A stretch of DNA of 64,000 bases from Rhizobium sp. R634 (lineage in GTDB: Bacteria; Pseudomonadota; Alphaproteobacteria; Rhizobiales; Rhizobiaceae): contig NZ_LOKW01000029.1 in assembly GCF_002211305.1 (NCBI RefSeq), positions 238,763 to 302,762 on the forward strand. Direction: 5' to 3'. The position numbers and the translations under genes are program-made. The notes under the pieces are model-generated. The model did not search any database and was not told the DNA's origin. It saw only the letters and a list, made by a program, of their open reading frames with translations. Positions 52,897 to 63,100 of the stretch are shown piece by piece (within the stretch, counting starts at the first letter, position 1; each line of letters starts with the position of its first letter).

Positions 52897-54291
52897 CTAC
52901 GCAGCTCTTTCCCCGCCTTTTAGGCGGACAACGTACTCTTCAAAGAGGCGTCGCCAATCATCCATGCTCAAAGGAGAGTTTTTCATCGCTGCCAGCAGCG
53001 TCTTATTCTCTTCGAGGATGGTGCGGCTCGGGAAGGTCTCCCCAGACAACTTCAGGCACTCATCTAGAACTTTATCCTCGGTCCAAAATCCATGCGATTG
53101 CTTTCCGACTGGATAACCGAGTTCTTCAGCGAGCAACTCGCGCGGATATCGTTTTAGAGGGTTCTTGGCGCTGCCGATCTTGTGTGCGTCCAGATCACGA
53201 TAAGTCGGAAATCGCCCCAGCTTTGCTGTCAATGCTGCGATCTCCTTTCGAACGTTATCTCGTGACCAAAATCCGTGTTCTCGCATGCTCTGCCCGGAAG
53301 CTCGATGGAATGTTTCTGTTCCAAGTTTTGCACGGATCTTCGAGATCAGTTCCGCTCTGCGATCCGCGTTCACGACCTCCTGAGGATGAACTTCTACAAC
53401 CTCAAAGCCCGCTTCAATATACAGAGCGACTTTGGCTCTAAGCTTTTTGAAATAATCAAGGCTTCGCTGTGACTCGTTCTCGCGGGAATACATGATCACT
53501 TCGACAACGACGTTGCGAACGATGAAGTCAGGAAAAGCACGCCCGCGGGCGTGGGGAAATTTCTGGTGAATCAAGATCTCGTCAGGATCTACGCCTAGCT
53601 GAAGCATGATCCCCTCGTAAGCGGCAACTTCGCGGAAGGAATCTAGTGCGATCCCATTTGCCGTGACAGGTTCCTCTTTAAACTTCATCGTGGGGCATCT
53701 GACACGAACAGCCTCCTCGAATTTATGGAAGCTGCCGAACCGGGCCTCGATCATCGCCTTCAATGCGCCCTCGCCCATCTGACGAAGCTCAAACGGCCGT
53801 GGCCCAAAGTCGAAATGCGCGAACTTTTCCAGATACGATTGTACCACCGTCTCTGGTGTCCAGTAGCCGACCGGCTTTCGGTGTCTGTTGTCTGCCAGTC
53901 CGGCATTTCGGCCGATACGGTCGATGTCGGCAGCGCTTAGTAGACTCACGGCTCGATGGTAGCGGCTATTCCGCAGATCTTGATGGGTCGGTCGCCGATT
54001 TAGCTTTTTCCAAACCCGTCGGACCGCTTGTTCGCAACGAGCCTTCGTCCAGATGATCCTGGCAGTCGGTTCCAGAAAAGCCAGCGGCGCACAGATATTT
54101 CGGATTTGCTGAGCGCTGAGCTTTCCGGCAATGACGCCGCATTCATGTCTTCTGAGGTCACGATGGCTGGGACGACGGCCAAGCTTTTTCGCGACAGCTA
54201 GGATCGCACTGGTGATCTCGCCGGCAATCTTCGAACCGTCGGTCAACATTTCGTCGGTATATTTGAAGTTCTTCCTACCTGAATTGGTCAT
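52897..54291 (-). CDS. Putative nuclease with helical LGRxPtxxDL repeats
   Basis: The ATG at 54291 (GGAGAGG upstream) gives 464 residues. At least three similar helical repeats carry the core LGRRPSHRDLRRH, LNRRPTHQDLRNS and LGRFPTYRDLDAH, like the DNA-contacting repeats found with homing endonucleases. The middle holds FPDFIVRNVVVEVIMYSREN (Asp255, Glu264), followed by YFKKLRAKVALYIEAGFEVVEVHP. This resembles a PD-(D/E)xK restriction fold, but the canonical Lys after Glu is not in place. A DNA-binding/nuclease role is inferred. Confidence 0.55.
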   Translation of the reverse strand: MTNSGRKNFKYTDEMLTDGSKIAGEITSAILAVAKKLGRRPSHRDLRRHECGVIAGKLSAQQIRNICAPLAFLEPTARIIWTKARCEQAVRRVWKKLNRRPTHQDLRNSRYHRAVSLLSAADIDRIGRNAGLADNRHRKPVGYWTPETVVQSYLEKFAHFDFGPRPFELRQMGEGALKAMIEARFGSFHKFEEAVRVRCPTMKFKEEPVTANGIALDSFREVAAYEGIMLQLGVDPDEILIHQKFPHARGRAFPDFIVRNVVVEVIMYSRENESQRSLDYFKKLRAKVALYIEAGFEVVEVHPQEVVNADRRAELISKIRAKLGTETFHRASGQSMREHGFWSRDNVRKEIAALTAKLGRFPTYRDLDAHKIGSAKNPLKRYPRELLAEELGYPVGKQSHGFWTEDKVLDECLKLSGETFPSRTILEENKTLLAAMKNSPLSMDDWRRLFEEYVVRLKGGERAA

Positions 54292-54375
54292 CACGGCCTC
54301 TCCACGCAACTAGCGTCAATGAGTTGGTAAAGACCTATTATTGACATTCGGTATCGCGAAATCAGCTCCGCTCCG

Positions 54376-54567
54376 TTACCACCTGCCCGTTCCACACCAG
54401 CGGCCAGGGATCCAGGGAAGCCCTTTGAAACCGACAGCGCAGTTCTCGGTCAGTCTCACCGATGTATGGGGCAGGGGACTTGCTCGCATAGAGCATCCGC
54501 CGCCCAACATCGAACCAACAAGCCAGACGGCAACTAAAGCGGCAGTCCTCCAAATTGTCTGTTTCAT
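54376..54567 (-). CDS. Possible small exported peptide (63 aa)
   Basis: MKQTIWRTAALVAVWLVGSMLGGGC looks like a signal or lipoprotein leader, and the tail is short with two more cysteines. The ribosome site is weak (GGTCGGG). A second minus-strand frame overlaps it. It is kept only as a possibility in the otherwise gene-free stretch 54292-54668. Confidence 0.25.
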   Translation of the reverse strand: MKQTIWRTAALVAVWLVGSMLGGGCSMRASPLPHTSVRLTENCAVGFKGLPWIPGRWCGTGRW

Positions 54568-54668
54568 CCCGACCAGCCGGCCTTAGTCTCAAAGTTCGAC
54601 CTTACGCCTTTCTAAGTAAGCCATCCCGTCGGGCGTCACGTCGAATACCAGTTGGGCAACCATCAATC

Positions 54669-55148
54669 ATGGTGAGATCAGGCAAGGAGGTCGCCGAGAC
54701 GGTACAGAGCTACCTGAACGCCATTGGGCTCCAGACGGAATTTAAGGTCTGGGAATGGGCGACCTATCAGAAAACGCTTTACCGCGCTGAGCAGGGTGGC
54801 ACCGGCCGGGGTACGAATGCAGCGAACATGTGGTTGCTTGGAACAGGCGTTACCAACGCTGATTGGCGCCTGCGCCGAAAGTTCTTCTCGACCGACGGAT
54901 CGAACCTGACCGGCTACAACAACGCCAAGGTCGACGCTCTTTTGAGCGGTGCGATGACCGACATGAACTACGAGAGCCGCATGAAGGCTTATGGTGAGGT
55001 CCAGACGATCGCCTGGACCAAGGAGCCGAACTCGATTGCCCTCTTCGATCAGGTGCAGTTGATCGGCATCGGGGCAGGGGTGAAGGGCGTGGAAGTCTTC
55101 GGCGACGAAATCGTCCTCCGTGACCAGGCGACCAAAGGCGCTGCCTAG
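54669..55148 (+). pseudogene. C-terminal remnant of a peptide/oligopeptide ABC transporter binding protein (SBP family 5)
   Basis: About 160 residues match the end of a DppA/OppA-type protein: KEVAETVQSYLNAIGLQTEFKVWEW, TNAANMWLLGTGVTNADWRLR and YGEVQTIAWTKEPNSIALFDQVQLIG. The N-terminal two thirds and the signal peptide are missing, and the upstream in-frame sequence is unrelated. No transporter partners are nearby, so it is a decayed fragment. Confidence 0.8.
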
Positions 55149-55402
55149 ACCTCAAAGCAGCCTCCAATAGACCGTCGCGGGTGACCTGCGACGATCGTCA
55201 GACCTGAACAAACGGGGCCGCCTTGACCGCCAATGGCGGAGCTATGACCATTCATCCCTGCCTAAATATCGACGGCCCGAGGCCACAGTTAAGAATAGAT
55301 AGCTGACAATCAAATGCCAGCACTGCCTGTTTTCAGTGACGCCGCAGCTCCAAGCCTTATTTATGGAGGTTCCAGTCTTGCATATCACGTTGGGACGGAC
55401 AG

Positions 55403-55430
55403 TTGACTTTGTTGTTCTTCCAGAGATACT
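55403..55430 (+). promoter_or_regulatory. Candidate sigma-70-type promoter
   Basis: TTGACT (55403-55408) and GATACT (55425-55430) with 16-nt spacing lie 37 bases before the TTG start at 55468. The rest of 55149-55402 shows no gene. Confidence 0.4.
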
Positions 55431-55467
55431 TCCTCAACAAATTTAATCTCTCCGCGAGGGCCGAATA

Positions 55468-56049
55468 TTGTTCACCAAATTTGATTTTTGGTCCCTTTTG
55501 GTCGGCATACTCGGCCTCGCCGTCGCTATTGTCAGCGCAGTGTTTGCCTATTACGCGAACATCTATAGCAAAGCTGCCAATTCGAATGCGCTGGCGACGG
55601 GCTTTGCAATCGAATCGAATTCAAATCTCACCTCGAACGAATGCCTGTCGTTCGCCAATCAGCTTGGCCCGGATTCCTACGGCGACTTGTTCCAGCAGCA
55701 CAATGCCGAGATGACATACGCGGAATCCGCAGCGACTAAGGCATTGATCAGATGTCTGGGAAGTGGCCCAAGAGCGGCCCTGGCCCTTACAGCCGACGAA
55801 ACGGCCAAGGTCAGATGGTCGATCTTCTCTAAACTGAACGCCTATGACGATGTTTTTGAAGGCCTGGCCGCCGGTACGGCCTTACCGGAAATCCTTTGTG
55901 ATGACGTCGCATCGTTTCACCAGGAGAACGCCAAAGCCTTTGTCGAAAGGGCAAGCACCATGGCTAAACCCCCGCACCAAATACAGGGTTTCAATAAAGA
56001 TTATTCCGTACTTGTCAGTGCCGCGAAAGGTGCCTTCTGCCCGCAATGA
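55468..56049 (+). CDS. Hypothetical membrane-anchored protein (193 aa)
   Basis: A TTG start at 55468 is preceded by GCGAGGG. One N-terminal membrane helix (about 7-30, FWSLLVGILGLAVAIVSAVFAYYANI) is followed by a soluble helical domain with conserved-looking Cys residues (ECLSF, RCLG, ILCDD, AFCPQ). I recognise no family. Confidence 0.55.
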   Translation: MFTKFDFWSLLVGILGLAVAIVSAVFAYYANIYSKAANSNALATGFAIESNSNLTSNECLSFANQLGPDSYGDLFQQHNAEMTYAESAATKALIRCLGSGPRAALALTADETAKVRWSIFSKLNAYDDVFEGLAAGTALPEILCDDVASFHQENAKAFVERASTMAKPPHQIQGFNKDYSVLVSAAKGAFCPQ

Positions 56050-56236
56050 AATCTGTCCACTTCCTTGCCAGGGTACTCAAGTCTTTCTTGATCAGTATCA
56101 GAATCTTCTTCAACATGGCCTTCTTCCTTGACCGTAGCACTGTAAATTAGATGATCCTGCCACAGGCGCATGTCAAGTATGGCTAATATACAATTTTAAA
56201 AACCGGGGAGAAGCGACGCCGAGGCTACCCATTCGC

Positions 56237-56596
56237 TCACCGGAAACTCCCTGTCGTGAGGTTGGGATCGTCTTCGAAAGTGCCGGTCGGTTCCACTATA
56301 TAAATCCGCCCCCGTCCATCACCAGCGGCCAGTTCTGCACCCCAAGTCGCGGCCTCGATCGTACTGGTGAAATAAACCCAGGACAGCGGCTTTGCCGTTG
56401 TGAAACTCGACTTGTACCCCATCTTGATCATATCGCCCGGCTTCAGATCGGCTTTCGTGCCATGCAAGAAGGGTTGGGCGGGTGTGTTGCTGTCGGCATG
56501 TGAGATAAATTTTTCCTTCTTCTGTCGAATCGACGGCGTTGTTAATGGCGGATTTGCCCCCCTTGCCGCAAGCCCCTCGACGCGTTGGAAGATCAT
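56237..56596 (-). pseudogene. arr: Truncated rifampin ADP-ribosyltransferase (arr-like)
   Basis: PFLHGTKADLKPGDMIKMGYKSSF, VYFTSTIEAATWGAELAAGDGRGRIYIVEPTGTFEDDPNLT is the core of Arr, which inactivates rifamycins by ADP-ribosylation of a hydroxyl group with NAD. The family continues about 25 residues past EDDPNLT with an FPGNP-SYR segment; here the frame stops after TTGSFR. The first 35 residues also do not look like Arr. The HGT/YFT/E core is intact, so partial activity is possible but loss of function is more likely. Confidence 0.72.
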
Positions 56597-56807
56597 AGTG
56601 GCAAGGCGCCAAGCGATAGCGCGCTCCCGTCATCCCAGATTGCCGCCTTGACATAAGCCGGCGCGCCGGCGCTGGTCGCACTCCGCGCGTAACCGCTCAT
56701 CTGGCGGTCCGCGTCTTTTGCAACTCTGCGACGGGCAGGACGTTTCACCAAGCCATCACGCTCGCAACGGAACGCAAACGGGCGCAACCGCAAAGCACGA
56801 GGCTGAA

Positions 56808-57711
56808 ATGCCGGATCGGGTACATGCAGAAGTGTTCGCTCTGTCCGATGCGTCTATATTCGCCACGGTCACCGGCAACGGGCCTCCGTTGCTGCTCTTG
56901 CATGGCTTTCCCGAAACACACCTCATGTGGCGAGACATTGCTCCATTGCTGGCGTCCAGATTCACCGTCGTCTGCGCCGATCTGAGGGGCTATGGCGCCA
57001 GCAGCTGTCCTTCGACTGTTTCCGACCCCTTGGCTATTCGACGCGTGCAATGGCGAAAGAGATGATCGAGCTGATGGCGAAGATCGGATTTGGTCACTTC
57101 ATGGTCTGCGGCCACGACCGCGGCGGCCGTGTCACCTATCGAATGGCGCTCGATCATCCAGGCCCGGTCGAAAAGTTGGCAGTTCTCGATATTGTCCTGA
57201 CCGACGACGCATGGAACCGTGCGGACGACCGTTTCGCTCTGGCATTCTGGCCTTGGAGCCTACTCGCGCGGTTGCCGCCATTGCCGGAACGGCTCATTGT
57301 CGGCGCGCCGAGGCTGTTATTGACCAGGCGCTTGAGGGTTGGGGTTCCTCGGCAACGGCTTTCCCGCCCGAGGTCAGACATGCCTACGTCCAGGCACTGT
57401 CTGACCCGGATCACGTCCACGCAATTTGCGAAGAATATCGCGCAGCAGCGTCTATCGATCGTGAGCACGATGCAGAAGATCGGATTGCGGATCGTAAAAT
57501 TGAATGCCCGGTGCTGGCACTCTGGAGCGCGTCCGGTGCGCTGGCTGAGTGGTACGCGTCGGAAGGCGGCCCCCTGGCGCTTTGGCGTCAATGGAGCGAC
57601 AAGGTGGAAGGCTGCGCTGTGCCGGGCGGCCACTTTTTTCCCGAAGAGCATCCAAGAGATACTGCGGAGACTTTGGCCCGATTTTTCGGAGGCTCTGGCA
57701 CTGCCCTGTAA
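56808..57711 (+). pseudogene. Alpha/beta hydrolase of the haloacetate dehalogenase type, disrupted by two frameshifts
   Basis: The pieces read in order but in three frames: PPLLLLHGFPETHLMWRDIAPLLASRFTVV from ATG 56808; then after about 57030, STRAMAKEMIELMAKIG with nucleophile Asp in VCGHDRGGRVTYRMALDHP; then after about 57300, GWGSSATAFPPEVRHAYVQAL to GGHFFPEEHPRDTAETLARFFGG with the catalytic His. Together they cover a full fluoroacetate/haloacetate dehalogenase-like protein. The two shifts could be sequencing errors, but neighbouring decayed genes favour a true pseudogene. Confidence 0.82.
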
Positions 57712-57880
57712 CGGCTCCTTGGTCACTGCCCGAGAGTGAACACGCACTCGAGCTCGAGCCGACTATCATAAAACTCCAAACGTTCAATTGAGAAAGCGGC
57801 AAGGCTTGATGACTATGTGACGCCGTCTTTTTCGCGAGACGAAACTGACGGGTGCCGAATCTCCGGTCCAGCGAAAACTG

Positions 57881-58447
57881 CTAGCCCCGCTGGTAGACCA
57901 TCTTGACGATTCCGCTGTCGAACGCCTCAACATCGACGCGTCTAAGGTTCATGCGAACATCCACCTCCTCGAACAACCGCGTCCCGCCGCCGAGCAGCAC
58001 CGGGTGGACCAGGAGGTGAAACTCGTCTACGGCCCCCAGCTTCGTCAAGGTTTGCACAACCGTAGCACTGCCGAAGATGAGGATCGCCTTATCCGATCCC
58101 GCCTTTAGGGCGTCGAGAGCTCGCTGTTCGATGGAGGGCCATATCGTAGAGTTGCCCCAAGGCGCCTTTTGCAAGTCATGTGAGACGACGATGTGATGGG
58201 CGGCATTGATCATATCCGCATAGGGTCTTTCCCAATCCATCGCATGAGGGTTATTCGGTACCGCACTCCAGTATTGTGACAGCTGCTCGTAGGTCCGGCG
58301 ACCACTGAGAATCGTATCGGCTTGCGCCATGAGTTCGGTTTCGTATTGCGCAAGGCGACCGTCGCCAAGGATCCAGTCAAGGGCACCATTCGGGCCGGCG
58401 ATAAATCCGTCTAGACTGACCCAATTGCTGACGATAGATTTCTTCAC
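57881..58447 (-). CDS. Dihydrofolate reductase-family protein (RibD C-terminal type)
   Basis: The 188-residue intact protein has SNWVSLDGFIAGPNG, ADTILSGRRTYEQLSQYW, AILIFGSATVVQTLTKLGAVDEFHLLVHPVLLGGGTRLF. These are marks of the YyaP/RibD-C reductase group. The substrate is unknown. It is followed on the same strand by no close partner. Confidence 0.85.
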   Translation of the reverse strand: MKKSIVSNWVSLDGFIAGPNGALDWILGDGRLAQYETELMAQADTILSGRRTYEQLSQYWSAVPNNPHAMDWERPYADMINAAHHIVVSHDLQKAPWGNSTIWPSIEQRALDALKAGSDKAILIFGSATVVQTLTKLGAVDEFHLLVHPVLLGGGTRLFEEVDVRMNLRRVDVEAFDSGIVKMVYQRG

Positions 58448-58527
58448 TTGCAGTCTCCCTTATCTTGCAGTCTGCGAACCTGGATGAAGGCCGCGTTGAT
58501 AGCGTGCCAGATTGATTGCGAGCTGCT

Positions 58528-58986
58528 TTAAAGAATTTCGAATACATCATACTCGACGCCACCAGGACGCCGGCCGCCTTTCGCAACCGCGACGATCTGG
58601 TTGAGCCAGGCGTGGTGTGGGGCGGCGGTCTCGAAATTGGGCGTTGTCCGGAGATAGTATTCGGAAGGATCAACCATTTCGCCGCGAGCGAGACGCTCAT
58701 CGACAGCCTGGGACGAACGCCGGACGCCGCGATAGGTCATCAAGATCAGGCCGCCGTCATCGGCGACAAGCAACAGCCTTACATCTTGCTGAAACGTGCC
58801 GTCTGCGCGCGCCAGCAGCAGATCGGAGCCGATCAGCGGCGACACCTCTCCTTTCAGTCGCTCGCCTTGGAAATATCCACCGGAAACGGGAAAGATGCGG
58901 CGGCTTCCGGCCGGTGTCTGGCCAAGCTCAAGCGCCGGATGAAGAGTCAGGAACAATGTGAATAAGTGCCGAGATTGCAGGGACAT
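58528..58986 (-). CDS. DUF3237 family protein
   Basis: The 152-residue protein has FPVSGGYFQGERLKGEVSPLIGSDLLLARADGTFQQDVR and MTYRGVR, then YYLRTTPNFETAAPHHAWLN, the standard DUF3237 (UPF0311) pattern. The function is unknown. It is divergent from the LysR gene at 59094, which may control it. Confidence 0.85.
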   Translation of the reverse strand: MSLQSRHLFTLFLTLHPALELGQTPAGSRRIFPVSGGYFQGERLKGEVSPLIGSDLLLARADGTFQQDVRLLLVADDGGLILMTYRGVRRSSQAVDERLARGEMVDPSEYYLRTTPNFETAAPHHAWLNQIVAVAKGGRRPGGVEYDVFEIL

Positions 58987-59093
58987 GTCGGATCGCCTAT
59001 GTTGGATCTAAACCCTACTTGAAGGCGCCGTAGCTCCAAAACGCGCATTGCTTGTGACCATCACAAGAAAAATTAGTCAAAAGAGAAGAGATC

Positions 59094-59951
59094 ATGCGGT
59101 TGCCGTTGGAGTCTTTGCGCATATTCGAAGCGTGTGTTTCCACCGGTAGCTTCGCCCGTGCGGCCGAACAGTTATGCCTGACACCCGCGGCCGTCAGCCT
59201 TCGTATCCGCACATTGGAGGCCGAACTTGGCCAGCCGCTCTTCGAGCGAGCGGCTCGACCAGTTGTCCCAACGCCTGCCGCCGCTCTGCTGGCTGCCCGA
59301 GTTCGCACGGCGCTGGAGAACGTCGCCGGCGCGATCGACGAATTTCAAGCAACCACGCCACCACTCCGATTGACCGCGCCTCCGACATTCGCGTCCCGCT
59401 GGCTTGCGCCACGTCTGGCACGATATCCCTCCGCAGGAACATCCCCCATCGAGGTCGATGTCTCCGCAGATGTCCGCGATCCCAGTGCGTTCGACGTTGC
59501 CATAAGGACCGGTCGTGGAGGATGGCAAGGGCTTGAAGAATATCCGCTTGTCCCCGTTGAAGTGACGCCAATGCTGGCGCCCTCTCTATTGGCAACGCGG
59601 ACCGTGATCCTGCCGGATGCGCTTGCCGATTTCGAGCTTTTGCCTCATCCGGATTGGCATGCGTGGTTCAGGGGCGCCCGGTGCGAGCTATCGCGGGCTC
59701 TGCGATTCGTGGCGATCGATTATCCTACGCACGAGTTGGACGCCAATGCGGCACTGGCCGGCGTCGGCGTGGCGCTGCTGTCGCCGGTGTTGTTTCGGCC
59801 GCTTCTGGAAAAGGGATTGCTGATCGCGCCGTTCTCTTACGTGCTGAGCGGGCCCGCCTGGCATTTTGCGCTGATGCGCGCCGACGATCCGCGTCTCGCG
59901 CCCAGGCAGCTCTGCGAATGGCTCCGCGAGCAGGCTCACGAGCCCGTCTGA
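59094..59951 (+). CDS. LysR-family regulator (GcvA-like)
   Basis: The 285-residue protein starts MRLPLESLRIFEACVSTGS, then RAAEQLCLTPAAVSLRIRTLEAELGQPLFERAARP, the GcvA-type HTH. The effector domain ends PAWHFALMRADDPRLAPRQLCEWLREQ. It is divergent from the DUF3237 gene with a 107-nt intergenic region, its likely site of action. Confidence 0.88.
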   Translation: MRLPLESLRIFEACVSTGSFARAAEQLCLTPAAVSLRIRTLEAELGQPLFERAARPVVPTPAAALLAARVRTALENVAGAIDEFQATTPPLRLTAPPTFASRWLAPRLARYPSAGTSPIEVDVSADVRDPSAFDVAIRTGRGGWQGLEEYPLVPVEVTPMLAPSLLATRTVILPDALADFELLPHPDWHAWFRGARCELSRALRFVAIDYPTHELDANAALAGVGVALLSPVLFRPLLEKGLLIAPFSYVLSGPAWHFALMRADDPRLAPRQLCEWLREQAHEPV

Positions 59952-60185
59952 CGCAGATCATTTCCTTCGTTCCGCACGACGCTTCGCGCCCAGAACCTCG
60001 CCCAGGGTCACGCTGGCCGCTCGGGGAAGCGACCTCTGAGTAATCAAGGCGCTCAATTCTTCCGTCGATACCGGCCCGAAGCACCGTCCTGCGAAACCAT
60101 AGTCCCAAGAAGTCCAAACACTCACCTGTCCAACGTGAAAAAATGTGGGCTCGCTCGGTGGGTACCGGACGAGCCATGGAGGCGA

Positions 60186-63100
60186 TCACACGAACTGCAC
60201 ATTCGCTGGTTGGAAGCTCGCAACCGTCACGTTCTTGAGGATGATCTTGTCGTCCGCATCTGCCGTGATGACAACGTCGCTGCCCGATTGTGTGGAGGCC
60301 GCCAAGAGATGCGCCCAGTCGGCAAAGACCGAGCTATCGAGAGCGAGCACATCGTAGGCAGATCCGGAAGCGACAAAGCCCACGATCGTGTCTATGCCAC
60401 CGTTGGCGCCATAGACGAACGTGTCCGCGGCCACGCCGCCGATCAAGATGTCGTCACCCCCGCCACCTGACAGCCGATTTGCACCGCTGCCGCCGGTGAT
60501 GACGTTGTCGAGCGAATTGCCGGTTCCTGTAAACGCCGCTGTCCCGGTGTAGATGAGGTTTTCGACATTCGCCCCGAGTGTATAGCTCGCCAGCGAGGTC
60601 TTCACTGTGTCGGTCCCCTCGCCGGCATTCTCGACCACCAGGTCACCGACATTATCGACCACATAGATGTCATTTCCGGTGCCGCCTGTCAGCGTATCTG
60701 CGCCGGTTCCACCATCGAGCGTGTCATTGCCAGCCCCTCCGATGATCGCGTTCGCCGATGCGTTGCCCGTTGCCGCGAAGTCAGAAGACCCGGTGTGGAC
60801 AAGGTTTTCGACATTCGTGAGCGAGGCCAGACTATAGCTGGCGAGCGCCGTCTTGATCGTATCGATCCCGGCGTTGGCAGCTTCGGTGGCCACATCGCTG
60901 ACATTGTCGACGATGTAGGTATCATTGCCCGCACCCCCGACAAGCGTATCGCCGCCGGCTCCCCCATCAAGGACATCGTTGCCAACCCCACCCGTAATCA
61001 TATTGGCAAGCTCGTTGCCCGTCCCCGTGAAGTCAGCAGTGCCCGTGTAGGTGAGGTTCTCGACGTTGCTGATGGCGACCAGCGAGTAGCTGGCAAGCGC
61101 CGTCTTGATCGTGTCGGTTCCGGCTCCGGCATTTTCGATGATGACGTCGTTCAGGCTGTCGACGATGAACGTGTCATTGCCGTAGCCCCCCATCAAGGTA
61201 TCGTCGCCGGCACCGCCCTCCAGGATGTTGGCACCGTCACCACCTCTGATGACGTTGTTTAACGCGTTCCCGGTACCCGTAAATGCTGCCGTTCCTGTAT
61301 AGGTCAGGTTTTCAACATTGGTGACATTTGCCAATGAGTAAGTCGCGAGCGTCGTAAAGATCGTATCGCTTCCCTCCCCGGCATTCTCCGTCACCACATC
61401 ACCGGCATTGTCGACCACATAGTCATCGTCGCCGATGCCGCCGATCAGGTGATCGGCGCCTGTTCCACCATCGAGGAAATCATCACCGCCGCCGCCGACA
61501 AGCGTGTCGGCGCCCGCGCCGCCCGTCAGGGTGTTGCTGAGCTCATTCCCCGTTCCTGTGAAGGCGGCAGTCCCGGTATAGGTGAGGAACTCGACATTCG
61601 CCCCGAGGGTATAGCTCGCAAGCGATGTCTTGATGGTGTCCATGCCCTCGCCGATGTTCTCGACGACGATGTCACCGGCATTGTCGACGACATAGGTGTC
61701 GTCACCGGTGCCACCGATCAGCGTGTCGGCGCCTGCTCCGCCGTCAAGAGTGTCATTGCCGGACCCGCCTGTGATGACGTTCGCCGACGCGTTGCCTGTG
61801 CCGGTGAAGGCGGCCGTGCCGGTATAGGTGAGGTTCTCGACATTGGCGAGCGAGGCCAGCGAATAGGTCGCGAGGTTCGTCCTGATCGTGTCGGTGCCCT
61901 CGCCGGCATTCTCGGTGACAACATCGCTGGCATTGTCGACGATATAAATATCGTCGCCGGTGCCGCCGACCAGGTGGTCGGCGCCAACCCCGCCGTCGAG
62001 CGTGTCGTTGCCGGCGCCACCGGTCAGCGTGTCTGCGCCTGCACCACCCGTGATCATGTTGTCGAGGCCGTTGCCGGTCCCGGCAAAGGCTGCAGCACCC
62101 GTATAGACCAGGTTCTCGACATTGGCAGCCAGCGTGTAGGAGGCAAGCGCGGTCCTGACCGTGTCGGTGCCCTCGCCGGCATTCTCGGTGACCACATCGC
62201 CGGCATTGTCGACGATGTAGGTGTCGTTGCCGAGACCGCCTGCCAGGTGATCGGCGCCGGTCCCGCCGGTGATGACGTTGTCGAGACCATTGCCCGTGCC
62301 GGTGAAGGCGGCCGTGCCGGTATAGGTCAGGTTCTCGACATTGGCGCCAAGCGTGTAGGTGGTCAGTGAGGTCTTGACCGTATCGATGCCCTCGCCGGCA
62401 TTCTCGGAGACGACATCGCCGGCATTGTCGACGATATAGGTGTCGTCGCCCAAGCCGCCGATCAGTGTATCGGCACCTGCCCCACCGTCGAGCGTATCAT
62501 TGCCGGCGCCGCCTGAGAGCGTATCGGCAGCGGCCCCACCCGTGATCGCATTGTCGAGTTCGTTGCCCGTGCCGGCAAAGGCCGACGACCCGGTGTAGGT
62601 GAGGTTCTCGACATTGGCGCCGAGCGTATAGGCGGCAAGCACCGTCTTGACGAGGTCGGTTCCGCCGCCGGCCGCTTCGACGACCACATCGGCGATATCG
62701 TCGATGACATAGGTGTCGTTGCCAGCACCGCCCGAGAGCGTATCGGCTCCTGCTCCGCCATCGAGTGTGTCGTTGCCCGAACTGCCAGTGATGACGTTGG
62801 CCGACGCGTTGCCGGTGCCGGTGAAGGCCGCCGTGCCGGTGTAGGTCAGGTTCTCGACATTGCCAAGCGTGGCCAGCGAATAGGTCGCCAGGCCCGTCCT
62901 GATCGTGTCGGTGCCCTCGCCGGCATTCTCGGTGATCACATCGCTGGCATTATCGACGATGTAGGTATCGTCGCCCGTGCCGCCGATCAGGTGGTCGGCG
63001 CCAGCGCCGCCATCAAGCGTGTCATTGCCGGCGGCGCCCGAAAGCGTATCGGCATTCACACCGCCCGTGATGGCATTATCAAGCGCATTACCCGTGCCGG

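Noticed and set aside
54555..54668. N-terminal extension of the peptide-binding-protein fragment
   Set aside because: The added residues do not resemble any part of an SBP family 5 protein or a signal peptide.
56319..56681. 120-residue minus-strand frame overlapping the arr remnant
   Set aside because: The arr core is read in the other frame; this one is its shifted shadow.
61449..62369. Plus-strand open frames across the RTX repeats
   Set aside because: They mirror the period of the RTX units on the other strand and have no start context.
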